Source: CAXBBB01 sp963793245 (GTDB taxonomy: Bacteria > Bacteroidota > Rhodothermia > Rhodothermales > BA12). Taken from it: DNA of 64,000 nucleotides. Shown piece by piece: positions 7,197-14,997 of this stretch; within the stretch, counting starts at the first letter, position 1, and every line of letters starts with the position of its first letter. The position numbers and the translations under genes are program-made. The DNA lies in the NCBI GenBank assembly GCA_963793245.1, contig CAWBZG010000005.1, forward strand, positions 186,001-250,000, in the 5' to 3' direction. The notes under the pieces were generated by a model. The model searched no databases, had not been told where the DNA came from, and saw nothing but the letters and a program-made list of their open reading frames with translations.

Positions 7197-8594
7197 TTAC
7201 TTGCGCCGTAGCGTCATCACGGTTTCGACGTGCGCGGTGTGGGGAAACATGTCGACGGGCTGAACGCGCTCGACGGTGTACGTGTCGAGCAACCCGGCCA
7301 AGTCGCGCGCTTGCGAACGCGGGTTGCAACTGACGTAGACCAACCGCTCGGGCGCTAACTCGGCGATCTGCTTGACGACTTTGTGGTGCATCCCGGCGCG
7401 CGGCGGATCAACGATCAGCACGTCGGGCGTGCCGTGCTCGGCGACGAACTCAGGCGTGAACAGCTTGAGCATGTCGCCCGCGACGAATGTGGTGTTGGCG
7501 ATGCCGTTGCGCTCGGCGTTGGCCTTTGCGTTGGCGACGGCCTCGGGTACCAGTTCGACGCCGACGACGTGCTTGACGTGCGGAGCGCAGAACAGCGAGA
7601 TCGTCCCGGCGCCGCAGTAGAGATCGTAGAGCAGGTCGTCCGGCCCTAACCCGGCAGCTTCGCGCGCGGCGGTATACAGGACTTCGGCGCCCTTAGTGTT
7701 CGTCTGGAAGAACGCGTGCGGGTCGATCTCGAACTTGAGACCGCCGATGCTGTCGTGCAGCAGGCCCGGCCCATAGATCGTCCGCGTCTCCTCACCGATC
7801 GACGTCTGGCCCAATCCGGTATGAATCGTGTTGACGAGCGTCGTCACTTCGGGGCAGTCGGCCTGCAAAACAGTCGCCAGTTGCTCCATCCGCTTGTGAA
7901 CGAAGCCGTTGGTGACCAGGTTGACCAGCGTCTCACCCGTATGCACACCTTGACGAATGACCAGGTGGCGCAAAAAGCCTTCGTGCGTGTGGACGTTCCA
8001 CGGCTGCCAGTTCTCCCACTTCGCCAGTTGCCTGACGCGGTTGACGATGCGCACGCTCAACTCGGATTGCAGGTGGCACTCGTGCAGGTCGACGACCTTG
8101 CCATAGAAACCCGCCGGATGCAGTCCCAGTCCAAAGTCGCGGTCGAACGATTGGTCGGTGCCGATCTCGTCCTGCGTGAGCCAGCGCTCAGCCGAAAACG
8201 AGAACTCCATCTTGTTGCGGTAGAAGTACACGTCCGGCGACGGAAGCGTCGGCTCGACCACGACATCGCTCAGTCCGGCCTCGTAGCGCAATGCGCCCTC
8301 GACGCTCTCGCGCTTGGCTTCGAGTTGGGCGGCATAGTCGACGTGCTGCCACTTGCATCCGCCGCAAATGCCGAAGTAGGCGCAGCGCGGCTCGACGCGC
8401 AGCGGCGACGGCTCGATGACTTCCAGGATGCGGGCTTCGGCGTGCTTACGCTTTTTCTTGAACACCTGCGCACGAACCTTATCGCCCGGCACGGCGCCGC
8501 CAACGAACACGACGTAGCCGTCGACGCGGGCGAGGCTCTTGCCTTTGTCGGCGAAGGATTCGATGGTGAGTTCGAGTTCGTCTCCTCGTTTCAT
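7197..8594 (-). CDS. rlmD: 23S rRNA (uracil-C5)-methyltransferase RlmD (RumA/TrmA family)
   Basis: This 465-residue protein adds a methyl group to a uracil C5 of 23S rRNA using S-adenosylmethionine. It starts with a TRAM domain (residues 1-55). Then come four iron-sulfur cysteines: CAYFGICGGC gives Cys71, Cys77 and Cys80, and the fourth is probably in HECHLQS. The C-terminal Rossmann domain has YDLYCGAGTISLF for cofactor binding, VDPPRAGMH, and the catalytic cysteine in YVSCNPRSQARDL. RlmD versus the related RlmC or TrmA cannot be proved by motifs alone, but the TRAM domain plus iron-sulfur set points to the RumA type. Confidence 0.88.
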   Translation of the reverse strand: MKRGDELELTIESFADKGKSLARVDGYVVFVGGAVPGDKVRAQVFKKKRKHAEARILEVIEPSPLRVEPRCAYFGICGGCKWQHVDYAAQLEAKRESVEGALRYEAGLSDVVVEPTLPSPDVYFYRNKMEFSFSAERWLTQDEIGTDQSFDRDFGLGLHPAGFYGKVVDLHECHLQSELSVRIVNRVRQLAKWENWQPWNVHTHEGFLRHLVIRQGVHTGETLVNLVTNGFVHKRMEQLATVLQADCPEVTTLVNTIHTGLGQTSIGEETRTIYGPGLLHDSIGGLKFEIDPHAFFQTNTKGAEVLYTAAREAAGLGPDDLLYDLYCGAGTISLFCAPHVKHVVGVELVPEAVANAKANAERNGIANTTFVAGDMLKLFTPEFVAEHGTPDVLIVDPPRAGMHHKVVKQIAELAPERLVYVSCNPRSQARDLAGLLDTYTVERVQPVDMFPHTAHVETVMTLRRK

Positions 8595-8773
8595 GGGCAG
8601 CAGGGTGTTAGAGTCTGTCTGTGGAGAGATCCGGCAGGCAAGAATGAGCGGTGCGCGCGATCTGTGTGGCGCGGGAGGGGTGCAATGCGCCGCGTCGGAC
8701 GACGAGTGAAACGCAGCAGATCGTATTCAGAGCCATTCGCACCTCCCCTCACTGGCAGGTTCTCAGAAAGGAA

Positions 8774-8803
8774 ACGGCCCGGCAGCGTGGGGCTGCGGGC
8801 CGT
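8774..8803 (-). terminator. Strong hairpin terminator after the DUF2795 gene
   Basis: On the minus strand ACGGCCCGCAGC pairs with GCTGCCGGGCCGT around a short C-rich loop, followed by TTCCTTTC. It lies 26 bases past the DUF2795 stop and before rlmD, so it separates the two genes. Confidence 0.7.
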
Positions 8804-8828
8804 CGGTAGGTCGTTCGGCTAGAGGTAA

Positions 8829-9053
8829 TTAGCTGTCGTCTTCGTCGAACATGAAGTCGTCGTTGCCGATCGGATAGTCGGGCCAGACTTCGATGATGTT
8901 TTCGTACGGCTCGCCGTCGTCCTCGATGGCTTCGAGATTTTCGATCAACTCGATGGGCGCGCCCGTGCGGTCGGCGTATTCGAGCAGTTCGTCTTTGTTG
9001 GCAGGCCAGGGGGCGTCTTCGAGATACGAAGCAAGCTCAAGCGTCCAGTACAT
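8829..9053 (-). CDS. DUF2795-like small acidic protein
   Basis: This 74-residue protein (start MYWTLELASYLEDAPWPANKDELLEYADRTGAP) fits the DUF2795 pattern, in which a short helical unit holds xxYLxxxxxPAxKxELxxxAxxxGA. Its tail is strongly acidic (YPIGNDDFMFDEDDS). I chose the ATG at 9053 because the conserved unit begins there; an in-frame upstream ATG at 9113 adds only unconserved residues. The function of the family is not established. It is a single gene between two hairpins, so it is probably transcribed alone. Confidence 0.75.
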   Translation of the reverse strand: MYWTLELASYLEDAPWPANKDELLEYADRTGAPIELIENLEAIEDDGEPYENIIEVWPDYPIGNDDFMFDEDDS

Positions 9054-9154
9054 ACAGGCTAGGGCGTGGGATAGATGGAGCGGGACGATAGGACATCCCG
9101 CACGCCTGCGCAACCCCTTCCTGTGACGTTCACGAACCGAAGCCTGTATTTCCT

Positions 9155-9177
9155 GACTCCGCTAAGCGAACGGAGCC
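9155..9177 (-). terminator. Weak hairpin after the M23 peptidase gene
   Basis: GGCTCCG and CGGAGTC pair across a 9-base interval on the minus strand, four bases after the M23 stop. No T run follows, so its role as terminator is only suggested by position. Confidence 0.35.
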
Positions 9178-9180
9178 GGA

Positions 9181-10161
9181 TCAGTGCAGCGACAGCGGCG
9201 AAACAGCCTGCTCGCTCTCGGCGACGAGTGCGCGGTATGCCTGAGGCGACATGCTCGGTGCCATCAGCTCAACCGGGTTGATCGCCTGACCGTTCGACAA
9301 GCTGTGCACTTCGTAATGGAGGTGCGGTCCGGTCGAGCGACCGGTGCTGCCGACCGATCCGATGCGGTCGCCGCGCGAGATGCGCTGTCCGACTTTGAGG
9401 CCCGGTGCGAACGCCGACATGTGGGCATACAGCGTTTTGTATCCACTCTCAGCGTGGGTGACTTCGACGAAGTTGCCGAACGTACTGCTGACTTCGACCT
9501 TGCTCACGACGCCGTTGCCCGATACGTAGATGGGCGTTCCGGCGCGTGCCACGATGTCGAGTCCCTGGTGCATTTTGCTCACGCGCAGGATCGGGTGGTG
9601 ACGCATGCCGTAGCCCGAGATAATCGAACCCGAAACTGGCTTGAGGACCGGAAGCTCGGCGAAGAACGCGGCGCGCTCGGTTGCCTTCTCGGTCAAGTCT
9701 TGGTACGACGCGCGCTGCTGGCCAATCTGACGCTCAAGCGTACCGATCATCTGAGCCGAAGAGCGCAGCAGATCGCCAGTCTCGAAACGTCCGAAGTCCG
9801 CAAACTCATCGACGCCACCGACGCCCATCTGACGTACGTCGTCCGAAATCGGATCGGCGTTGAGGATTGAGCGGTAGACTTCTTCGTCGGTGCGTGCGAG
9901 TCCGGCGAGTTGGCTCTGGAAACGCTCCATGCTCACGTGGGCGAGCGAGAGTTGGTCACGAAGTGCGTTACGCTCGGACGCGAGGGCACGCTCTTGGGGC
10001 GTCAGCGTGAAGTGGTCGAGGCCGAGCGTCAGGCCGCCGGCGAGGACGAGCGCGAGAACGAGGACGACCGTTCCACGAATGGCGAGTTGGCTCTTGCGCG
10101 GCTGCACCTCGACATAGGTGCAATTCTGATGGTCGTAGTAGTAATACTGATTGCGGGGCAT
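9181..10161 (-). CDS. M23-family peptidoglycan endopeptidase, membrane anchored
   Basis: This 326-residue protein cuts peptide crosslinks in peptidoglycan, or regulates such cutting, in the periplasm. One transmembrane segment (TVVLVLALVLAGGLTLGLDHF, about residues 31-51) is followed by a helical, coiled-coil-like stretch (about 55-165). The M23 domain comes last with zinc ligands H198 and D202 (HQGLD) and the HLHYE pair (H280, H282), plus H247. All metal ligands are present, so it is probably active. The N-terminus MPRNQYYYYDHQNC is conserved-looking and cytoplasmic. A promoter box about 110 bases upstream (10271) implies a leader of about 100 bases. Confidence 0.92.
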   Translation of the reverse strand: MPRNQYYYYDHQNCTYVEVQPRKSQLAIRGTVVLVLALVLAGGLTLGLDHFTLTPQERALASERNALRDQLSLAHVSMERFQSQLAGLARTDEEVYRSILNADPISDDVRQMGVGGVDEFADFGRFETGDLLRSSAQMIGTLERQIGQQRASYQDLTEKATERAAFFAELPVLKPVSGSIISGYGMRHHPILRVSKMHQGLDIVARAGTPIYVSGNGVVSKVEVSSTFGNFVEVTHAESGYKTLYAHMSAFAPGLKVGQRISRGDRIGSVGSTGRSTGPHLHYEVHSLSNGQAINPVELMAPSMSPQAYRALVAESEQAVSPLSLH

Positions 10162-10270
10162 ACGGAGAGTGGTGGGAAGAAGGACGGCGGGGGACTGCCG
10201 GTTCCGCTACGCACCTGACGGAGAATGGGAATCCACTCCCTGGCAGAAGCGTGGGCGTAACGCTCACGTA

Positions 10271-10279
10271 GCAAAGATA
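10271..10279 (-). promoter_or_regulatory. Bacteroidota-type promoter (TATCTTTGC with upstream TTG)
   Basis: The minus strand reads TTGG, then about 20 bases, then TATCTTTGC, which matches the TTG/TAnnTTTG pair of Bacteroidota promoters very well. The next gene on this strand is the M23 peptidase, whose ATG is 110 bases away. Confidence 0.6.
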
Positions 10280-10401
10280 GCGAGTAACACGTACCCAGGC
10301 CAACCTTTGGTGAAGATTAGCAAACTCCGCGCCGTAATTCTACATCGGCATGCATACGAACATTCGCACACACATACCACTCACCTCCCTGGGCACACCT
10401 G

Positions 10402-11406
10402 CTACTCTACGTCTTGCTCAAAATACTCCGTTGCGCGCAAGGTGTGCCCCTTAGGGCCTTTCATCTTCTTCCTCAGTCGTTTGGCAAAAACGTCAGCCGG
10501 ATTGTAGCCGTAATGCCGCAGCAGGTAATTCATGGCGATGACCTCGCAGATGACCGTGATGTTCTTTCCGGGCGTGACGGGAAGACGCACCAGCGGCAAG
10601 TCGACGCCAACGACATCCTTGTACTCCTCGATCATGTCGACGCGCGTGTAGTCTTCGTCGGGGTCCCAGAGTTGCAGGTTGACGATCAACTCGATGCGCT
10701 TCTGGAATCGGATCGCGCGGATGCCGAACATCGCCCGCACATCGATCAGACCCAAGCCTCGGATCTCCATGAAGTGCTGCACCAGATCCGTCCCCGCTCC
10801 CATCACGATGTCGTGCTTCCGAGTCGCCACCACGACGTCGTCGGCTACCAAGCGGTGCCCACGCTCGACCAAGTCTAGCGCGACCTCGCTCTTACCGATG
10901 CCTGCTTTGCCCTGAAGCAGCACGCCCACACCATACACGTCGACGAGCGATCCATGCAGCGATACCTGCTTGGCGAACTGGTCTTCGAGGAAGTTGGCAG
11001 CCTTGGTCAGGAAGCGCGTCGTGGAGATGGGGGTGCGGAAGACGGGCAACGAACGAGCAGTCGCCTGAGCCATCTGCTCGTCCGGCAGCGTGTTATCGGC
11101 GGTGAGGATGAGGCACGGCATGGCGTGCGAGATCAGCCGCTCGAATGCTTCGCGCCGCTTGTCCTCCTCCATCGCGAGGAGAAAGCGCGTTTCGGTGTTT
11201 CCCAGCACTTGCAAGCGCTGCGGCTGAAAGTGCTCTTCGTACCCCGCCATCACCAGTCCCGGCCGGTGGATGTGCCGCTCGACGATATCACGCCCTTCGA
11301 GCGGTACGTCGTTGAGCAGCGTCAGCGGCACGTCGACCCGCGTGCGCATCGTAGTGGCCCAGAAATCGAGCGGGATACGCTCGCGTTGGATGATGGCGTT
11401 GGGCAT
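10402..11406 (-). CDS. hprK: HPr kinase/phosphorylase
   Basis: This 334-residue enzyme phosphorylates and dephosphorylates a serine of HPr-type proteins. The C-terminal kinase domain has the catalytic histidine region VSLHGSLVDVYGVGVLL, the P-loop GKAGIGKS (residues 166-173) and VERGHRLVADDVV. The HprK signature then runs through MEIRGLGLIDVRAMFG. The N-terminal half (residues 1-130) matches the small regulatory domain. Length is normal. No ptsH or ptsI lies in this window, so its partner is unknown here. Outside Firmicutes, HprK often occurs without a full sugar PTS and is linked to global regulation. It lies just downstream of the moxR gene on the same strand (60-base gap). Confidence 0.93.
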   Translation of the reverse strand: MPNAIIQRERIPLDFWATTMRTRVDVPLTLLNDVPLEGRDIVERHIHRPGLVMAGYEEHFQPQRLQVLGNTETRFLLAMEEDKRREAFERLISHAMPCLILTADNTLPDEQMAQATARSLPVFRTPISTTRFLTKAANFLEDQFAKQVSLHGSLVDVYGVGVLLQGKAGIGKSEVALDLVERGHRLVADDVVVATRKHDIVMGAGTDLVQHFMEIRGLGLIDVRAMFGIRAIRFQKRIELIVNLQLWDPDEDYTRVDMIEEYKDVVGVDLPLVRLPVTPGKNITVICEVIAMNYLLRHYGYNPADVFAKRLRKKMKGPKGHTLRATEYFEQDVE

Positions 11407-11466
11407 GGTGCGGCAAGTTGGGTGCGGCGGCCAAGCTACGCTGCACAGGTCGAGAGACCGTCCCGC

Positions 11467-12480
11467 TTATGGCACTTCGACCGTATTCAAGATGCGCTGC
11501 ACCAGATCGTCCGACGTGATCTCCTCGGCTTCGGCTTCGTAGGTGAGCACGAGCCGGTGACGCATCACGTCGAGGGCGACGGCGCGTACGTCTTCGGGCG
11601 TCACGTAGGCGCGCTGCTGCAAAAAGGCGTGAGCGCGTGCGGCGAGGTTGAGGCTGATCGTCGCGCGCGGACTAGCGCCAAACGCGACCAGAGCACCCAT
11701 TTGCCGCAGCCCATACTGGCTGGGGGTGCGGCTTGCCATTACGAGGTCGACGATGTAACCCTCGACGCGCGGGTCGATGTACAACTCCTCGACCACGCCG
11801 CGTGCACGCAGGATCTGCTCGGGCGACACGACGGCGCGCGTCTGGGCACGCTCGGTCGTCCGCGACATCCGGCGCATGATTTCGAGTTCGTCCTCGCGCG
11901 TCGGGTAGCCGACGTGGAGTTTGAGCATGAAGCGGTCGACCTGGGCTTCGGGTAACGGGTAGGTGCCCTCCTGCTCGACCGGGTTTTGCGTGGCGAGCAC
12001 CAAGAACGGCTCCTGTAAGGGGAACGTCGAGTCGCCAATCGTCACCTGCCGTTCCTGCATCGCTTCGAGCAACGCCGACTGGACCTTGGCGGGCGAGCGG
12101 TTGATCTCGTCGGCCAAGACGATGTTGGCGAAAATCGGCCCCTTTTTGACCTCGAACGTGCCCTCCTTCTGATTGTAAATCAGCGTGCCGATCAGGTCGG
12201 CGGGCAGCAGGTCGGGCGTGAACTGGATGCGCTGAAACTGCGTCCCGATAGCGCGGGCGAGCGTCGACACGGTCAGCGTTTTGGCCAGACCGGGGACGCC
12301 TTCGAGCAGTACGTGCCCTCCCGCGAGCAGGCCGATCAGCAGTCGTTCGACCATGTACTGCTGCCCCACGACGACGCGACCAACTTCGGTCTTCAACGCC
12401 TGGACGAACTGCCCCTCTTCCCTGATGCGCGCACTGACGCGCTCGAGATCGAAAGCAGGAGGGGCAGCGGATTCGGTCAC
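11467..12480 (-). CDS. MoxR-family AAA+ ATPase
   Basis: This 337-residue AAA+ protein has Walker A in LLEGVPGLAKTLT (about residues 58-70), Walker B in NIVLADEINRSPAKVQSALLEAMQERQVT, sensor 1 in LATQNPVEQEGTYPLPEAQVDRFML and sensor 2 near GASPRATISL. MoxR ATPases act as chaperones that help assemble or activate partner proteins, often ones with von Willebrand A domains. No such partner is adjacent; the downstream gene is hprK. The start is GTG at 12480, 29 bases after a TATTTTGC promoter box. Confidence 0.92.
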   Translation of the reverse strand: MTESAAPPAFDLERVSARIREEGQFVQALKTEVGRVVVGQQYMVERLLIGLLAGGHVLLEGVPGLAKTLTVSTLARAIGTQFQRIQFTPDLLPADLIGTLIYNQKEGTFEVKKGPIFANIVLADEINRSPAKVQSALLEAMQERQVTIGDSTFPLQEPFLVLATQNPVEQEGTYPLPEAQVDRFMLKLHVGYPTREDELEIMRRMSRTTERAQTRAVVSPEQILRARGVVEELYIDPRVEGYIVDLVMASRTPSQYGLRQMGALVAFGASPRATISLNLAARAHAFLQQRAYVTPEDVRAVALDVMRHRLVLTYEAEAEEITSDDLVQRILNTVEVP

Positions 12481-12508
12481 GGCAGTCGGGTCAGGTGGAT
12501 CGGGAGCG

Positions 12509-12516
12509 GCAAAATA
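12509..12516 (-). promoter_or_regulatory. Bacteroidota-type -7 promoter box (TATTTTGC) for moxR
   Basis: The minus strand reads TATTTTGC, identical to the box before the epimerase gene at 6483. It lies 29 bases before the moxR GTG start, the same spacing as in that case. Confidence 0.5.
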
Positions 12517-12547
12517 CGGAGCGCAGCCGCCGCGCGATCCGTCAACC

Positions 12548-13804
12548 CTACATCAGCAGCGCGTGAGCGCCGCCTCTGGTCACCTGCGACAGTCGGGCGT
12601 GGACGTCGTCGAGCACGCCGGGCAGCACGAGCGGGTGGCCGACGAGGAGCAGCGCACGCGCGTGCCCCGTCAGGCCGGCGCCGTACATACCGTCGGCCAG
12701 CGCGTCCTCTACCTGGGCAACGGCTTCCTCGACACCGGGGCGGGCGCCCATCCAGGCGTGGCGGCTGTGCAATCCGCTAAGCATCAAGGCCCCAAGTTGT
12801 TGCGCGTCGTTTTTGACGATAGCTCGCCACGCGCGCCCGACGCGGTGATTTTCCCCGGCGAGGTACGCAGCAGGCAGACGCAGCTGCGGGTCGATGCGCG
12901 CCAGCACCTCGCGGAGTTCGGCAGGCGTGTACTCGCGCAGATCGGCGGGGCCATCGATGCCGAACGCGCGCAGAGCATCGAGCGCAGCCTGAGCCTGCCG
13001 CAGCCGCACACGGACACGCCCGGGACGCGGAACGGGACGCTGGGGAACGAGCAACGCCCACGCGACGCTGGGATCAGGTTCGGCTTCGATCACCATGCGC
13101 GCCGGAGCTTTGGGATCGGTGTCGTGGAGAGCGAACGTGCGCTGCCCGACCAACGGGACAGATTCGGCGGCTTCGGTCAAGTAGGCGATGCTGAACGGAT
13201 AGAGCGCGTCGGCCAGTGCCTTGCGCAGCATGCTCAGCCGCGCGCGCGGCTCTACGCTTGGTGCCAGAACCTCGCCCAACGCAACGACGAACGAGGCGAC
13301 AGCCCCATCGCTCAGACTCGCAAATGCCGACGAAGCGACGGCGATGCGAATCGGCGATGCGGTCGGCCACGTGCGCACGAGTTCGACGGCGACACGCACC
13401 AGGGCACGCAAAAAATCTTCGTCGACGCGCGCCGCGCCGCCGGGATCGTCGGTGTCCGGCTCGAACGTCAACTCCTCATCGGTCTTCCACCTCGCGATCC
13501 ATCCGCCCGTCCGCAGTTCGTAGCTATCCGACCGACTCGGCGCAACGGCAACGGCGGTAGACATCGGGCTGGACAGCATCAACGCGAAGCCGTCGAAGTA
13601 GTGCGTGTGTCCACTGACCAGACCGAGCGGGACGCCTGCCGTTGCCGTAGCCTCAGGCGAAACGCCCAGCAGATCGGCAGCCGAACGAAGAACGACGCTT
13701 ACGTCTGGCACGGACGGTGCATGGACGCGCTGCAGCGTCCGCACGGATGCTGGATCGGCTGGAGGCAGGCGCGGCAGATGGGATGGCGGCGGAGTGTCGG
13801 GCAT
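12548..13804 (-). CDS. Divergent galactokinase-like GHMP-family protein, probably catalytically altered
   Basis: This 418-residue protein is collinear with galactokinases but has lost standard residues. GLVSGHTHYFDGFALML (about 61-77) matches the galactokinase block GRVNxIGEHTDYxxG. PIRIAVASSAFASLSDGA (151-168) stands where the GxGLSSSA ATP loop should be. ENHRVGRAWRAI...GALMLSGLHSRHAWMG and MYGAGLTGHARALLLV match the C-terminal SHxSL and GxxGARMTGxGFGG blocks. The ATP loop and substrate arginine are degraded, so sugar kinase activity is doubtful; it may bind a sugar or nucleotide as a sensor (inference). It is upstream of moxR and hprK on the same strand. The assignment rests on motif order. 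Confidence 0.65.
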   Translation of the reverse strand: MPDTPPPSHLPRLPPADPASVRTLQRVHAPSVPDVSVVLRSAADLLGVSPEATATAGVPLGLVSGHTHYFDGFALMLSSPMSTAVAVAPSRSDSYELRTGGWIARWKTDEELTFEPDTDDPGGAARVDEDFLRALVRVAVELVRTWPTASPIRIAVASSAFASLSDGAVASFVVALGEVLAPSVEPRARLSMLRKALADALYPFSIAYLTEAAESVPLVGQRTFALHDTDPKAPARMVIEAEPDPSVAWALLVPQRPVPRPGRVRVRLRQAQAALDALRAFGIDGPADLREYTPAELREVLARIDPQLRLPAAYLAGENHRVGRAWRAIVKNDAQQLGALMLSGLHSRHAWMGARPGVEEAVAQVEDALADGMYGAGLTGHARALLLVGHPLVLPGVLDDVHARLSQVTRGGAHALLM

Positions 13805-13927
13805 GGCGGCGGCCTCGGCGGTGGGAACTCGGAAGATCGTCCGAAATGCCGATCCATGCTCGGAAATGTCGCCTGACGCGGTGCAAACACTTGGTGTAGT
13901 TTAGACACGACTTTTCTATCGACTGCT

Positions 13928-14353
13928 GTGCGCCCTCTTCTGACGAGCCTCTTCGTCCTGCTCCTCCTTCCTTCGGCTGCTCTCGCGCAGCAACGAGCGG
14001 GGCAACCGATGGCCTATGCGGAACTGTTCGGTGGAGGCTTCGGCGTGACGGTCCACGGCGAGTACGCGTTTACCAATCGCGTCGGAGTCAGCATCGGGAC
14101 GGGCGCGACAGCTGGGTTCACGGCTGGCTACCCCGCTCTGGCGCACTTCTACAGCGACAGCGGCAGGTGGGAGGCCGCGGGCGGTTTGCTCTACTCAAGT
14201 GGAACTACCAACGCGCTGCTGCCGATCGGCTACGTCGGCTATCGCCGGGTCCCGCAGAGGGGCGGCTTGGTGTTTCGCGCGGGCGTTTCAATCGGCGTGT
14301 TCGACGACGGGGTTCTCCCGCTACCCGGACTCAGCTTAGGCTGGGCGCTCTGA
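13928..14353 (+). CDS. Small secreted, beta-rich envelope protein (hypothetical)
   Basis: This 141-residue protein begins with a clear signal peptide (MRPLLTSLFVLLLLPSAALAQ) at a GTG start. The rest is glycine-rich with alternating hydrophobic residues (YAELFGGGFGVTVHGEYAFTNRVGVSIGTGATAGF, VFRAGVSIGVFDDG), the pattern of an outer-membrane beta barrel. Its length fits a small barrel. I cannot name a family. It is divergent from the galactokinase-like gene. Confidence 0.65.
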   Translation: MRPLLTSLFVLLLLPSAALAQQRAGQPMAYAELFGGGFGVTVHGEYAFTNRVGVSIGTGATAGFTAGYPALAHFYSDSGRWEAAGGLLYSSGTTNALLPIGYVGYRRVPQRGGLVFRAGVSIGVFDDGVLPLPGLSLGWAL

Positions 14354-14436
14354 CGCATCCCTCTCGACTAGCGAGAGTATCCAGCGCACCGACGAGCAGA
14401 TCGTGCGTACCATGAAGCCGAACCGACCGCCATCGC

Positions 14437-14997
14437 ATGAGCCGCATCCACCCCTGGCCCCGCCTGAAGAGTCGCCTGCGTCTCGCGTTGCCTGTCTTCG
14501 ACCTGATGGAGCACCGCGTCCGCTCACCTCGCACCGGCGACGAGCACGACTTCTACACCATTGAGTCGCGCGACTGGGTCAACGTGATCGCCGTCACACC
14601 TGATGAGCGCTTCGTGTTCGTCCGGCAGTACCGGCACGGCGTCGACCGGGTGACGATGGAAACGCCGGGCGGCATCATCGACGATGCGGACCTCTCTCCT
14701 ACCGTTGCCGGAGCGCGTGAGTTGGTCGAGGAGAGCGGCTACGCATCGGGACGTGTCGAACACATCGGTTCGTTCGATCCCAATCCGGCGCTGTTCGGCA
14801 ATCGGTGCCACGTGGTCGTGGCGATGGACGCCGAATTCGTCGGCGGCGTCGATCTGGACGCAGGAGAGGACATCGAAACCCTCTTGCTGACGCGCGACGA
14901 GGTTCGAGCGGGCATCCGGAGCGGCGAGATCGGGCACGCCATCGTGGTGAGCAGTTTTTACCACTACGACGCGTGGCGGGAGGAGCAAGGCCGATGA
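14437..14997 (+). CDS. NUDIX hydrolase, ADP-ribose pyrophosphatase-like
   Basis: This 186-residue protein has a NUDIX box (GGIIDDADLSPTVAGARELVEESGY) with the metal-binding REL-EE core intact, although the first glutamate of the box is not in the usual place. Preceding strands (DFYTIESRDWVNVIAVTPDERFVFVRQYRHGVDRVTMETPGG) match the ADP-ribose pyrophosphatase subgroup, which hydrolyses nucleoside diphosphates linked to another group. The stop overlaps the start of the potassium channel gene (ATGA at 14994-14997), so the two are translationally coupled. NUDIX coupled to a channel raises the idea of nucleotide-linked control, but nothing in the channel shows a nucleotide-binding domain. Confidence 0.88.
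   Translation: MSRIHPWPRLKSRLRLALPVFDLMEHRVRSPRTGDEHDFYTIESRDWVNVIAVTPDERFVFVRQYRHGVDRVTMETPGGIIDDADLSPTVAGARELVEESGYASGRVEHIGSFDPNPALFGNRCHVVVAMDAEFVGGVDLDAGEDIETLLLTRDEVRAGIRSGEIGHAIVVSSFYHYDAWREEQGR

Noticed and set aside
12281..13876. Long plus-strand open frame opposite moxR and the galactokinase-like gene
   Set aside because: It crosses two clear minus-strand genes and is biased toward R, G and Q, as is typical of antisense reading in high-GC DNA.
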